Assembly (NCBI GenBank): GCA_000934455.1 | Contig: KN884551.1 | Span: 68,944 to 93,395, forward strand | Direction: 5' to 3' | Source: Apostichopus parvimensis | Taxonomy: Eukaryota; Echinodermata; Holothuroidea; Aspidochirotida; Stichopodidae | Length of the DNA: 24,452 nucleotides | In this document: piece after piece, positions 11,401-20,533 of the stretch | Layout: the number at the start of each line of letters is the position of its first letter | Numbering within the stretch: the first letter of the stretch is position 1 | Made by a program: the position numbers and the translations under genes | The notes under the pieces: model-generated | Told to the model about the DNA's origin: nothing | What the model saw: only the letters and a program-made list of their open reading frames with translations | Databases searched by the model: none

Positions 11401-14400
11401 TATTTCGTGCATGTCTTTTATATTGAACTCGTTCACTAAACTGAAATGACATTTACCAAACTATGTTCATCAAAAGAAAATCACATCATGGTAGAACTCA
11501 CAGAATAAATGTAGCTTTAATTTTTGAGTTATCGTATTAACAACGTTTCCAGACAATGACCTATGTTGACCCCAAATGGCCATTGAACTTCACAGAAAAA
11601 GAATAGGATTCTTGTACCGATAAGACGGATCCACATACCAAGTACGTAGTTAATCCATCATAAACTTTTTTGCGTTAACAAGCAAGTGTTACAAACACAC
11701 ACACACACCCTCACACACGCACACCATCGCATAGATTCCTTCTTACAACGGCAAGGAATATAAAAAGGTCCCATACCCCCCGCCCCCCAATCCTCACTAC
11801 TTTGTAATCTGAATTTGCTTACCTCTAATGGTGGTTTCTATTTTGCCATTTGATCCGAAAAAATCCACATCATCTCCCAAACTTACAGTACCTGATTTTA
11901 TCTGACCAATCACAACAGCACCTTGATCTGTCGAGGGAGAGGAATACTGAAAATTGATAACATAATTAAAAGGAAAACAGTTCATATTTACTGTTTACTC
12001 ATTATATTGGAGTAGTGTTTATGATTCGTTTACTTTATAGTAAACTAATAAATCTCACATTAAGTTACAATATGAACGTGTCATATAGTGAAAGAAGTAA
12101 TATTTTAAAGGGTTTAAAGTGTTCACTGCGAGAGCGTTGAATCTTCTTTGTGACAATGTCGTGTAAATGTGTAGATGACACATCGGCCAGAATCTAAATA
12201 CGAAATGTGTAAGTTTTATACCAAATTTGGGCGCTGTATAAATGTAGTCTAATTGATTTCACCTGGTTTGGAGTATACGTGGGATATTGGCATGACAAAT
12301 GACTTCTTAAGGTCCCCCAGCTCAGGCTCACTGAAGTAAGAATCCATTGCGTTCAATAGTTCACGAATTGGCGCCTCATCTCCGCTACCCTACGTAAGAA
12401 ATGTAAAGGAAACCGTAAAAGCGGCCAAGCTGTTGAAGAACCCTGGCTTGGTCATATCAGGGAGTTGTCTGGGACTAACAACTTACATGGTCATACACTG
12501 GATATTAGGGATACATGCAGGCGGATGAGTGTGTGTGTAACGCCTCGCTTGTAAACACGATATCTCAAGACGGGAAGCTACCACATTGAGTAGAAGAAGC
12601 ACTTGTTTTAAAAGAGGTCATAGGTCACGTGGCGTCATCAGGGGTCAAATTGTGAAAACCTTGTAAACACAATCTCTATCTCAAGAAGAGAAGCTTGGAT
12701 CAATCTCATATTTAGTATGTATTTGTGACACGTTAAGTACATGACGCCTATTGTTGTTTGTAGAGGTCAATGGTCATTTGGAGTCACCTGAGGTCAAATT
12801 GTGGAAACTTTGTTTCATAATCTACCGTATCTCCAACCGTCCCGCCTATTACATGTGCGTGACTCCGCATAACAATAGGAGAGGTTGTTGGCAATTAGTT
12901 TATGGGCATCCGTAGATAGTTTCAGCGAACCAGCGACCAAAGTGCTGTTGAATTAACTGTGTCGCTATTTGTATCCGCACTCCGTATATGCATGGAGGTA
13001 AAAACAGACCTCCATGGTATATGGTAGGCCATACGAGAAATAATTGCTGATATAATGTCCATACGAATTAAAAATTATTACCGGTATTAATTCTATTTAG
13101 GCATTAATTCTCAGCCAATCACCATGCAGCTTCATATGCCGGTATTAAATATAATTAATACGGGCATTAAATATAATTAATACGCGCATTAAATAGAATT
13201 AATACGGGTATTAAATAGACCAATCACATCAGCGAATTTTTTACCACGCTCTGAGCTAGTGTTAATCCCCCAGCGTGAAAGCATGCAGTGCAGTTGGTAG
13301 CTAGCAAGAAAGGTACAACATACAACGCAATGGCACGCACGACAGACAAGCGAGAAGCGAACGATACTTGTAGGTTATTGCCAAATGTTGACCCTCAATC
13401 CCAGTCCGATGTTTTACCAGTATGTTGTCCACTGGTACTCGGTAGCAAACCACATTCATTTAGCCACTGAAACTTGAGGCCTAGGCTAAAGAAAGTTTGT
13501 TTTCAACTTACGTTTCCGAAAAATGTGAAATAAAATCACTCATGTTGGTTATGCTATATAAGGCTTCATTTAGGTTACGTTGAGCACGAATTATGAGAGG
13601 CAAACGATCCATTTTTATGGGGAAATTTTCCAAGACTGCAAAATAGTACGGTGAACGTAAGTTGTAGGTTGGCGCGGCGATCAGATCAGATGAATAAGTG
13701 AGAATCCTGCTGATGTGATTGGTCTATTTAATGCCCGTATTAATTCTATTTAATACCAGTATTAATTCTATTTAGTGCCCGTATTAATTCTATTTAATGC
13801 CCGTATTAATTCTATTTAATGCCCGTATTAATTATATTTAATACCGGCATATGAAGTGTGCATGGTGATTGGCTGAGAATTAATGCCGGTATTAAATAGA
13901 GTTAATACCGGTAATAATTTTAATTCGTATGGACATTAAAACAGCAATTATTTCCCGTATGGCCTACCATATCCGTACATATATGTGAATAAGGTTCATG
14001 TACTGCTTGTACATACAACAGTAAGGTAAAATTGGGTTCGTTAACACAAAAGCGTGAAGGAAAAAATGTTTTGTGTCAGAATACCAATACACTTAAGGTG
14101 GCTACATATCTCCTAAATTATTTCTTAGGCATTTCCTACATGCCATCAGTCATAATTCACAAAGTAAACAACAATTTAAGGAGTTTTGAGACAAGTTAGC
14201 TGTTAATGCTGCTAGCAATTTTTGAAAAGATTTTCACTCAACACCAGGTGCAGTGGAAGATAGATGCTCTTTCAACCAAGATTTTCAGTGCGTAAAACAT
14301 CGCTTTGATTAAGGCAGTGTAATGGAAAAATAGCGATATGTTTCGCACACCAATCTGCAGCTAAAAGACAAGATAAATAACTGGGAATATGTGCGAATCG

Positions 14401-17400
14401 CGCTAATCGAGTAACGGTTCAAAGTAGCAGCGAGGTACGTGTATAGGCTTAAGACTCCCGCACACATAGTTACTGTATAGTACATACCTAGTAGGCCTAC
14501 TAGAGGAACCCTAATGGAACAGAAGCTGAACTATCTTTGAAGGTATTTCTGTAGATGTTATATTTTTATATGTTTGAGACACTACAGTAGGCATAGCTGC
14601 TTATTAATGAGTCTGCGACATATTTTCACTTTGTTCATCAGAAAATTTTGGTGGAAAAAAGTTTCAATTTCATACTGCACAAAAACATAATTTTCCAATG
14701 TGCAATAACGTAGCACCATGTATCTGCCTAAGTGCCTACTCTTTGTTCATAGAAAGTATTGATGTTGTAGATATGTACTGTACTATGGAGACTTGAACAG
14801 CGATCACAGTGGCGAGTGAATTTTGCGTTTTGGCGAGTAGATCTTTAGTTACGGTCGCCAAATAGCGAGTACTTTTAAATATATTTCAGGTCGAGGATAG
14901 GCTGAAAACCTTTAAAACATGATTTCTCATGGTAGAAATCATGGATACTTTTCATATATATGGTATATGGATTTGCCATATTGAGTACAAGAATCCAAGC
15001 TGTTGCTTGTGAGGTCAAATCTCAATTGAGGTCACCAGAGGTCAAACTCTGAAAACCCTTTTAAATGATATCTAACGATGGGAATCGTGGATACTTTTCA
15101 TATTTGGATGCATCACATTGACTACAAGACCCCTATTGTTTTTGGTGGAGTGGTGTAAAGCCACGTACAGTAGACTGACCTGAGTTTACCATGCCATAGT
15201 GTAATTATACATCAAAATAGTGGTTCGGGCCATTTATATTGTAACAGCTATTTCTGGTTAACAAGCACAAGTCTAGTGCAAGGAAGTCATCGAATCCTCA
15301 GGCGTTTTGTATTCTGGTTTATTTTAGTAAATGAAAGCTTACCTCGCCAGGGTCGGCAAAGACACACAGTAACTTCGTTGACTATATCCTGTTCAGCTTT
15401 CAAACAATCGGTTAAAGGCGAAGATATGTTTACCAAGAGGTTGGTTAAAACTTAACCAACATTGGGTAGGTAAACCTTCCATTTTTATTCAACTTGTTTT
15501 ACCCCGAGGCTTTTAGAATTTGGAATAAAGTTTGCGATCGTACAATGAAAATTGACCCACATTAGTTTTATATGGATATGTGTACAACTGAAAATATTTC
15601 GGTATGTATATAGTGTACGGACATCGACTAGAAACGAACTAAGTTTAAATAGGAGCGGGGAGGCGGTACATGGGCGCGGAGGCGTCATGTGGGCGTGGAG
15701 GCGGTATGTGGGAGGTGGAGGAGCAGTAGATTAAACGATCAAAAAGGCAAACCTGCAAAGCGCGCAGAGCGGTTCCAAGAATGACCGGTATGTCATCTCC
15801 TGGGAATTCGTACTTTGAAAGAAGTTCCCGAACTTCTAGCTCCACCAATTCAAGTAACTCTTCGTCGTCAACTTGGTCACACTTGTTCAAGAAAACAATT
15901 ATTTGACGAACATTCATCTGTAAAAAGGAAACCAAAAGAAGAGAGCAAAAACGGTTTAATGGCTGACTAAGCCAAAATGGTTCAAATCATTCTATTTTGT
16001 TGTTTGGGGTTTCTTTCTCATTACCATCAGCAGTGACGTCACAGCATTAAATGGGCCCCCCGGTATTTATTGTTTTCTTTTATAAGATCAGCATGAAGAT
16101 AAATATATCATATTTTTTGGTTTTGGCAATGCAATGTCTTTGCTTCTAAGTTTGGACACGTATTTATATTTCTAAACATCGTGTCCTCACCGACAGGATA
16201 TACGACATTAGATGGTGACTACTTCACACAGCCCTAACAATAAATTACATTGTTGGCAGTTGCAATGTGTGTACAAGTTGTGTGTTGAAAGGGGAGGGGG
16301 GGGACATAGACCCGGGACGATGAATTATTTGCATTATTTGCATTATAAACACGGGCACATATATACCTTTATCATGTAATAATGTGTAATATATTTATTT
16401 ACTCTCTTATGCTCATTTAGGTCTCTTGGATCAACCTTTGGTATATCAACGAATGGCATTTAAACTTTGGATATGTCAACACTATAGACAATGATTTCAG
16501 AAGTTTTAACAGCCCGATTACAAGCGGGACTGATTGCACATGTAGTTTGTTCTTTGTAGCCTGGAATAGAACCCAGTGCTGTTACGTGTTGATATAAGGT
16601 ACATACCAACTATATCAAATCTCATGCTTGTCACGCTAGATGTTATAAGTTGTAGCACAATCCATTGCTGTGTGAACATCTCTCCAAAATAATCCGAGCT
16701 CTTTGAAATTTTGCACAAATTAAGCAAAATATCATCGCACTCGGTTTGTGAGGGTCGTATATTAGATATGCCTGCATTCGCAACATTGTTAGCCTACATG
16801 TCAATGAATCGTATAAACCTACCTGTCTTGCGCACAGTATGTGTTCTCTTGTCTGAGGCATTGGACCATCAGCTGCTGATACAACCAAAATCGCAACATC
16901 CATCTGGGACATTGCAGCAATGGAGGTCTGTAGGAGAGGTAAACAAAATCAAACCTTCTGTTTTCGTTCTCAAACTTCGTACAACAAACGTGTCATGCGA
17001 CTCATTTGTTCAAGTAGTAACACGAATGAATTATGCGTTTTCAGCGAAGTTATACAGTTATGGACATTGCCTAGATAATTGCCTAGCCACCCGCCCGGAA
17101 CCGCACCCAATAACCCACGCACGCACTCAGACTTTCTATAATGGCAGACAGCACTAGGTCTTCTTAAATGTGATACAGTGTTGCCCCTAAATATGTTAGA
17201 TAGTCAAATAATGGTGTGTCATGATCAGCTATCAACAAGCCCCCTTCTATATGAAATCCTTCATTCGTCTATTGACCTTTCACAGAAGTTACGCAGTACC
17301 ACATACCTTAATCAGTCGTAGGAAGTTTTGAATTTACCCCCCTCCCCCAGGTTCGAAACCCTGTATACGTCACTGGTTTAAGCATTGGGCAGCCTATACC

Positions 17401-19261
17401 ATTTACCCTGCCCGTGCAGAAAGTGGTTGACGCTACAAAGGTTAGATTCCTATAATAGTAGCATTTCCCTGGTTTCGTCCAGCCCTGCTGCGTCGAACCC
17501 CTTCTCCCTGTACGTTTTACTGTTTACCTTCACGTAATCAGCATGGCCTGGGCAGTCTATATGTGCAACATGGAAACGACTCGTCTCATACTCAGTATAG
17601 GTGTTATAAACGCTTATTCCTCTCTCTTTTTCCTCTTTCGCTCTGTCGAACGTCGCTATGGGTTTTGGATCTGCCAAACCGTCCGCTGCAAGAACTAAAT
17701 AATTGTTTATTAATGAACTATTGTAGCAACAATGAATGGGTTAAGTAACTAATACTTTCGATTCATTTCATTCGGATTCGTTGCGTATATAGATATCTTT
17801 AACGACATGTTTTTGTACAAGACAAAACGAACTCATTTGCAAGCATGTACACACATTATGAAACAAAGCAGGAAATAATGCGATAATTGTTCCAGATATG
17901 AACTTAAAAAACACAGCAAACGGCCAAGTGAAGAAGGGAGAAGAAATGACCACCGTGAATAACTGCATTAGAGCATCAAACGCTGTTTTTGTGTTGGTGG
18001 AAAGAGCAAAGATAACGTGGTCTCAGAAAGAGCAAGTCCTCTGGTAGTGACAATTTCCATTGCCGTATTGCTGTTCTTTGATAAGCTTAGCAGAGACTTA
18101 AATGTCGTGTTATAGGACGGGTAAATTATCGACTGAATCAAAATCATACTTGTATCTATGGCAATAATAATTCTATTCTTCTGTAGTGATTACAAAAAGT
18201 CTTTACCCTGTTCTTTTACAGAAATTGATTTAACACTGTTTAGAAGGCTGAAAGATGTGGTTTAGAATAAAGTATTAGAAAGGTAAAGAAACCTCCTTTA
18301 CGGGTTAAGTGAGGTGATGCTCATCATTTAACAACTGTCTGAATGTAAACATATACCATTTTTATGTTACGGCAAGGATATAAAGAGTACTTGTTACCCA
18401 AATTATGGATGCAAGCATCAATCAATGCATTCGTTTCAAGCAAACAACAAAGTGAGGGAAATTATTATTTGCTTTCGTGACGTGTTAGGTGTCCAAGCTT
18501 AGACATACTGCACGAGCTGAGGTTGTCACTTTGTCCAATGCGTGATGTCATAGTGAAGTCTACTAAAGATAATTCCCACAGTAAGTTACTTTCATCTTTT
18601 CCTTTTCATAGTTCACAGCGTATAACATAAACTATATACACGTATACCACTGTCATGAGGTTCCCTCCTGGAACATGGGGTTGAAAACCGACCTTTCCCC
18701 GCAAAATAAATAGAGAGACATCGTATTAAGAGTAATGCTACATCTCTATAGTTTATTAACCGTCTCTACGTCTGGTAAAATTTACTTTAGAAATCCTAAA
18801 AGAAAATACGAACATATTAAACATTTACAAGTGTGAAGCTCGTAGCTTGACAGGATGGCGTAGGCGTAGGGGTGTGGTGGGGTGGGAAACAATTAAAAAG
18901 CTAAGCCTTATTTTGATTGATTATACATATGGTTAATTAACAGCCAATGATATGATATGCGTACTGTCTGAAAGTGACAGTATCGTGGCGGGCATAGTTT
19001 TTATGGTAAGTGTCTACAGGGGGCATCAGTTACTGTAACACCGGTGGCGGGCATATGAATTCATATGCCAACATCATTGACGGTCATTTAGAATGACAAT
19101 TACCTGCGTTTGCACTTTTTGTAGACTGCTTGAAAAGAAATCAGTGAACGGATCTTACCTTTTGTGATGGCAGCAGACAATGTAGTTTTCCCATGATCGA
19201 CGTGTCCAATCACACCCACATTCAAATGCGGTTTACTCCGTACAAATGTTTCCTTAGACAT
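8317..19261 (-). CDS. Elongation factor Tu, bacterial-length, nine coding exons (complete)
   Basis: This is a translational GTPase of the EF-Tu family, which carries aminoacyl-tRNA to the ribosome. Coding exons (minus strand): 19159-19261, 17528-17694, 16823-16927, 15753-15917, 12263-12389, 11823-11927, 11196-11347, 9162-9297, 8317-8441. They total 1185 nt, giving 394 residues plus TAG, the length of a bacterial EF-Tu. All introns are GT-AG with phases 1,0,0,0,1,1,0,1. Visible motifs: P-loop GHVDHGKT 19-26, switch I RGISV 59-63, DCPGH 81-85, NKCD 136-139, TALRAL 174-179, domain 2 from about 205, domain 3 from about 302, and REGGRT 378-383. An in-frame TAA at 19277-19279 blocks any N-terminal extension, so no mitochondrial presequence is seen. 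The C-terminus ends at the bacterial position. Oddities are Ser62 for the usual Thr and a diverged 91-101 segment. It could be a transferred bacterial gene or an old divergent mitochondrial-type paralogue. Family assignment is very secure; cell location and origin are inference. Confidence 0.95.
8442..9161 (-). other. EF-Tu intron 8
   Basis: 720-nt phase-1 intron, AT-rich. It has an ATATA-rich run near 8667-8695 and a 43-bp exact direct repeat (8847-8889 and 8984-9026). Confidence 0.85.
8847..9026 (+). repeat. 43-bp exact direct repeat pair in intron 8
   Basis: TATATATCATGCAACGACTA and the following 23 bases occur identically at 8847-8889 and 8984-9026, 137 bp apart. Confidence 0.9.
9162..9297 (-). 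CDS. EF-Tu coding exon 8 (residues 309-353, domain 3)
   Basis: Acceptor TTCGTGTGCAG, donor CCAG|GTAATG (phase 1). It encodes [15 protein letters not shown] and NNYRP, both strong EF-Tu domain 3 signatures. A diverged stretch ([15 protein letters not shown]) follows where bacteria have the RTTDVTG segment, then IMPG. Confidence 0.93.
9298..11195 (-). other. EF-Tu intron 7
   Basis: 1898-nt phase-0 intron almost entirely occupied by the TGACCT minisatellite and its CA-rich tails (see separate entry). Confidence 0.85.
9395..10985 (+). repeat. Degenerate ~150-bp minisatellite with TGACCT half-sites and CA tails
   Basis: Recurrent blocks read GAGATATCGTGTTTACAAGG, then TTTGACCTCTGGTGACCTCA, then GATGACCTTTGACCTCCAC, then an AT-rich spacer with CAATGTGGTACAT-like words. 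Copies begin near 9470, 9600, 9760, 10010, 10385, 10520, 10660 and 10800. Two blocks end in GGGCGTCACAAACGCACAC-like CA-rich tails (10133-10165 and 10938-10965). The half-sites match the nuclear-receptor core AGGTCA in reverse. Similar decayed copies occur at 6340-6610, 11545-11730, 12530-12830 (reverse), 14990-15150 (reverse) and 19720-20310, so the family is dispersed. Confidence 0.85.
11196..11347 (-). CDS. EF-Tu coding exon 7 (residues 258-308, domain 2)
   Basis: Acceptor CGTATCTAG, donor CTGAG|GTAAGG. It encodes [20 protein letters not shown], the core domain 2 strand, then [20 protein letters not shown] and the start of domain 3. VETFRK and the V-LL-GI-xx-DV-RG pattern are typical EF-Tu signatures. 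Confidence 0.93.
11348..12262 (-). other. EF-Tu introns 5 and 6 (either side of exon 6)
   Basis: Intron 6 is 11348-11822 and carries a decayed TGACCT minisatellite unit (near 11545-11600) plus a CA-rich tail near 11693-11725. Intron 5 is 11928-12262 and shows nothing recognisable. Confidence 0.8.
11823..11927 (-). CDS. EF-Tu coding exon 6 (residues 223-257, domain 2)
   Basis: The acceptor chosen is CTCTCCCTCGACAG|ATCAAG, because its phase completes the Asp codon and gives [20 protein letters not shown], aligned gap-free with domain 2. A rival acceptor TTTTCAG lies 19 nt upstream and would shift the frame. The donor is AGAG|GTAAGC, phase 1. Confidence 0.9.
12263..12389 (-). CDS. EF-Tu coding exon 5 (residues 181-222, G domain/domain 2 junction)
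   Basis: Acceptor CTTACGTAG, donor CCAG|GTGAAA, phase 1. The exon encodes [30 protein letters not shown], matching the linker into domain 2 with no gap. An earlier GTATAC in the exon (at ISH|V) could act as a donor but would delete conserved residues. Confidence 0.9.
12520..12830 (-). repeat. Inverted copy of the TGACCT minisatellite in intron 4
   Basis: The minus strand shows the same order as the intron 7 array: GATATCGTGTTTACAAGC, GGTTTTCACAATTTGACC, and TGACCATTGACCTC. Its tail (GTGTGTGTAACGCC on the plus strand, 12531-12544) is the complement of the CA-tail junction. Confidence 0.75.
13021..13970. mobile_element. Foldback (long inverted repeat) element in intron 4
   Basis: Ends are ATGGTAGGCCATACGAGAAA and its near-complement TTTCCCGTATGGCCTACCAT. 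Both arms then carry tandem copies of a 22-bp unit around ATTAATTCTATTTAATGCCC, plus a CCAATCAC word. The roughly 480-bp centre is unique and has no transposase ORF. The ends are shared with the element at 924-1963, so they form one family. No clear target-site duplication is seen. Confidence 0.8.
15753..15917 (-). CDS. EF-Tu coding exon 4 (residues 126-180)
   Basis: 165 nt in phase 0, acceptor CTTTTTACAG, donor GTTTGC. It encodes the guanine-specificity motif NKCD (136-139), the acidic helix [10 protein letters not shown], the segment EFPGDDIPV, and the G5 equivalent GTALRAL (173-179). The exon starts with an internal ATG, which is residue 126 and not a translation start. Confidence 0.93.
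15918..16822 (-). other. EF-Tu intron 3
   Basis: 905-nt phase-0 intron. It contains a G-rich run near 16291-16304 and two tandem octamers ATTTGCAT at 16327-16334 and 16336-16343 on the plus strand. No coding signal was recognised. Confidence 0.85.
16823..16927 (-). CDS. EF-Tu coding exon 3 (residues 91-125)
   Basis: 105 nt in phase 0 between acceptor CTCCTACAG and donor GTAGGT. It encodes the segment up to [20 protein letters not shown] and CARQ. The second half is canonical. The first eleven residues keep only QMD and one Ile of the usual bacterial segment, but the length is unchanged. Confidence 0.92.
16928..17527 (-). other. EF-Tu intron 2
   Basis: 600-nt phase-0 intron. It holds a C-rich stretch near 17337-17349 followed by GGTTCGAAACC, which fits a Pol III B box, but no matching A box or tRNA fold was seen. 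Otherwise nothing was recognised. Confidence 0.85.
17528..17694 (-). CDS. EF-Tu coding exon 2 (residues 35-90)
   Basis: The acceptor TTATTTAG at 17695-17696 completes the split Val codon and gives [10 protein letters not shown], collinear with bacterial EF-Tu. A later AG (CTTGCAG) would break the phase. The exon carries switch I (EEKERGISV, Ser62 in place of the Mg-binding Thr) and G3 [10 protein letters not shown] with the catalytic His85. It ends at donor GTAAAC, phase 0. Confidence 0.93.
17695..19158 (-). other. EF-Tu intron 1
   Basis: 1464-nt phase-1 intron. It contains two direct copies of TGGCGGGCATA (near 18985 and 19045), the second running into the perfect 16-bp palindrome CATATGAATTCATATG. 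No coding signal was recognised. Confidence 0.85.
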
Positions 19262-19316
19262 TGCCTTCCGAAATGGTTACTCCAGTTTTGTTCAAAGAGT
19301 TGGACACTTTACATGT
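19159..19316 (-). CDS. EF-Tu exon with start codon (coding 19159-19261) plus 5' leader
   Basis: The coding part gives residues 1-34, from [12 protein letters not shown] through P-loop GHVDHGKT to AAITK. It ends in AAAAG before donor GTAAGA (phase 1). The ATG at 19261 has G at -3. The exon probably begins at 19316, because the minus strand there reads a run of nine T then ACAG, a strong 3' splice site. This implies an upstream noncoding exon. The 55-nt leader contains an ATG immediately followed by TAA (19309-19314) and a TAA in frame with the real start (19277-19279). Confidence 0.9.
19309..19314 (-). promoter_or_regulatory. Minimal upstream ORF (ATG-TAA) in the EF-Tu leader
   Basis: Two bases inside the predicted exon the minus strand reads ATGTAA, a start codon directly followed by a stop, 48 nt before the EF-Tu ATG. 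Start-stop elements can stall ribosomes and reduce downstream initiation. That role here is inference, and it requires the acceptor at 19316 to be used. Confidence 0.4.
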
Positions 19317-19679
19317 CTGTAAAAAAAAACATGTCGATTATGTTAGTATATATGCGTGCAAGTGACTTTCCCATCAAACCAGTTACAGCATTCAACCATC
19401 GATCGCTACCATTGACCTCGCTGCACTGTTTGTTGTTCGTTCAGTGATCGGTTGTTAGATTAACCTCAGCACGATACTTTTTAAGAACAAGAGCCCAAGG
19501 GCACTGTGGTTCCTTGCATAGGGGTATATGACAATACACATAATATTAACAAGCAAGATTGGGCTCAAATAGTCCAAGTAATTGTGGTCCTACATGTACC
19601 CATAAAGTAACCAAACACTATAGCCAACACTTTTGTGATCACAAATTGTGATTGGATTTTTGATCGGAAGGCACTTTTC

Positions 19680-20345
19680 ACTTTGAGATCTGAATATGGC
19701 GTCGAAAATGTAAGAAAGATAGGGTCACCTACAAGCGGGTCAACAGATATGATAACATTGGTGACCTCAAACCACATGACCGTTAAGTTTGAAAATGTTC
19801 CACGACCCCATTCATAACTTGTCCCAAAATATCAACCATGTCACACCTTGGGCCGGGCATTGGGAGTTAATTGCATTATATGTCTAAAAATTAACTTTGA
19901 ACTTGTATACATACATAACTTCACACACAAAGGTCACCCGGGGGTCAACCCATTGACATTTTTGATCGGTGAGACCTAACTAGAGCATCAAAACTGTAAA
20001 AATTCAAACATTTTTTATTTGCCCATTTTCTCCCACAAAAATACTATTTTTTTAACGTTAATTGACCTTTGGTGACCTCGGATCACATGAATGTTAAATT
20101 TCAAAATGTTCCCCTAACCAGTTCACCACTTGTCCCAAAATATCAACCTAGTCGCACACCAAAAACAATAGGGCACACCTTCTCCATATGGCGGATCTAT
20201 AGGCCTCAATCCAACTTTCCCTTATTGAGATAGAGCGTACCCAAGCAAGTGTCACAGATGCACACACAGACACACACACACGCCCGCGCACACACACACA
20301 CGCCAACCTGACTACATAGGTTCCTTTTGCTAAAGCAACTTAATC
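19680..20345 (+). repeat. Diverged TGACCT-type repeat with long CA tail
   Basis: Two blocks share GTGACCTC-ACATGA, GTTAA-TTTGAAAATGTTCC and ACTTGTCCCAAAATATCAAC (19770-19840 and 20070-20150). They end in AGCAAGTGTCACAGATG, a CA-rich tail (about 20258-20301) and TAGGTTCCTTTTGCTAAAGC. The same kind of tail sequence closes the intronic copies. Confidence 0.7.
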
Positions 20346-20460
20346 AAAAAGTCGCCCAGGAAAGAACCTGGGCACGAAAACCAATCTACCGAACGACTGA
20401 TCCGCTCTCAACCCCAGTCCCCTTACATCGGAACTGTGACTGTGACTGTGTGATCATCGT

Positions 20461-20524
20461 CGGGTGTGCATCACCATTCCCCTCGAAAGGGAACAGATAC
20501 CACACATGATCTTAGCCAAAAGGC
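20461..20524 (-). pseudogene. U2 snRNA-like pseudogene, internally deleted
   Basis: The minus strand from 20524 reads GCCTTTTGGCTAAGATCA, then TGTGTGGTATCTGTTC, the distinctive 5' part of U2 snRNA. The branch-site recognition element GUAGUA is GTGGTA here. The sequence then jumps to CGAGGGGAATGGTGATGCAC and ACCC, resembling the 3' end of U2 (GGAACGGUGCACCC). The middle, including the Sm site, is missing and the first ~10 bases are replaced. It is a pseudogene or the head of a U2-derived SINE. Confidence 0.65.
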
Positions 20525-20533
20525 GGGTGTTAC

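Larger units (their letters stand above)
12390..15752 (-). other. EF-Tu intron 4
   Basis: The largest intron inside the coding region (3363 nt, phase 0). It holds inverted copies of the TGACCT minisatellite (12530-12830 and 14920-15150), a hairpin at 12991-13016 and the foldback element at 13021-13970. Positions 14000-14900 show nothing recognisable beyond short GGCGAGT repeats near 14812-14870. Confidence 0.85.

Noticed and set aside
11927..11946. Upstream acceptor TTTTCAG as the start of EF-Tu exon 6
   Set aside because: It shifts the frame against exon 5; the site 19 nt downstream gives a gap-free EF-Tu alignment.
13288..13470. 60-codon open stretch in the foldback loop as a transposase remnant
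   Set aside because: Too short, with no transposase motif.
16711..17157. 148-codon open stretch on the plus strand
   Set aside because: It is the antisense shadow of EF-Tu exon 3, extended into both neighbouring introns.
17337..17365. GGTTCGAAACC, a perfect B-box-like word, as a tRNA or SINE
   Set aside because: No A box, acceptor stem or anticodon arm could be placed around it.
19344..19354. TATATA upstream of EF-Tu as a TATA box
   Set aside because: It lies upstream of a strong 3' splice site (19316), so this region is more likely intron than promoter; TA-runs are common in the window.
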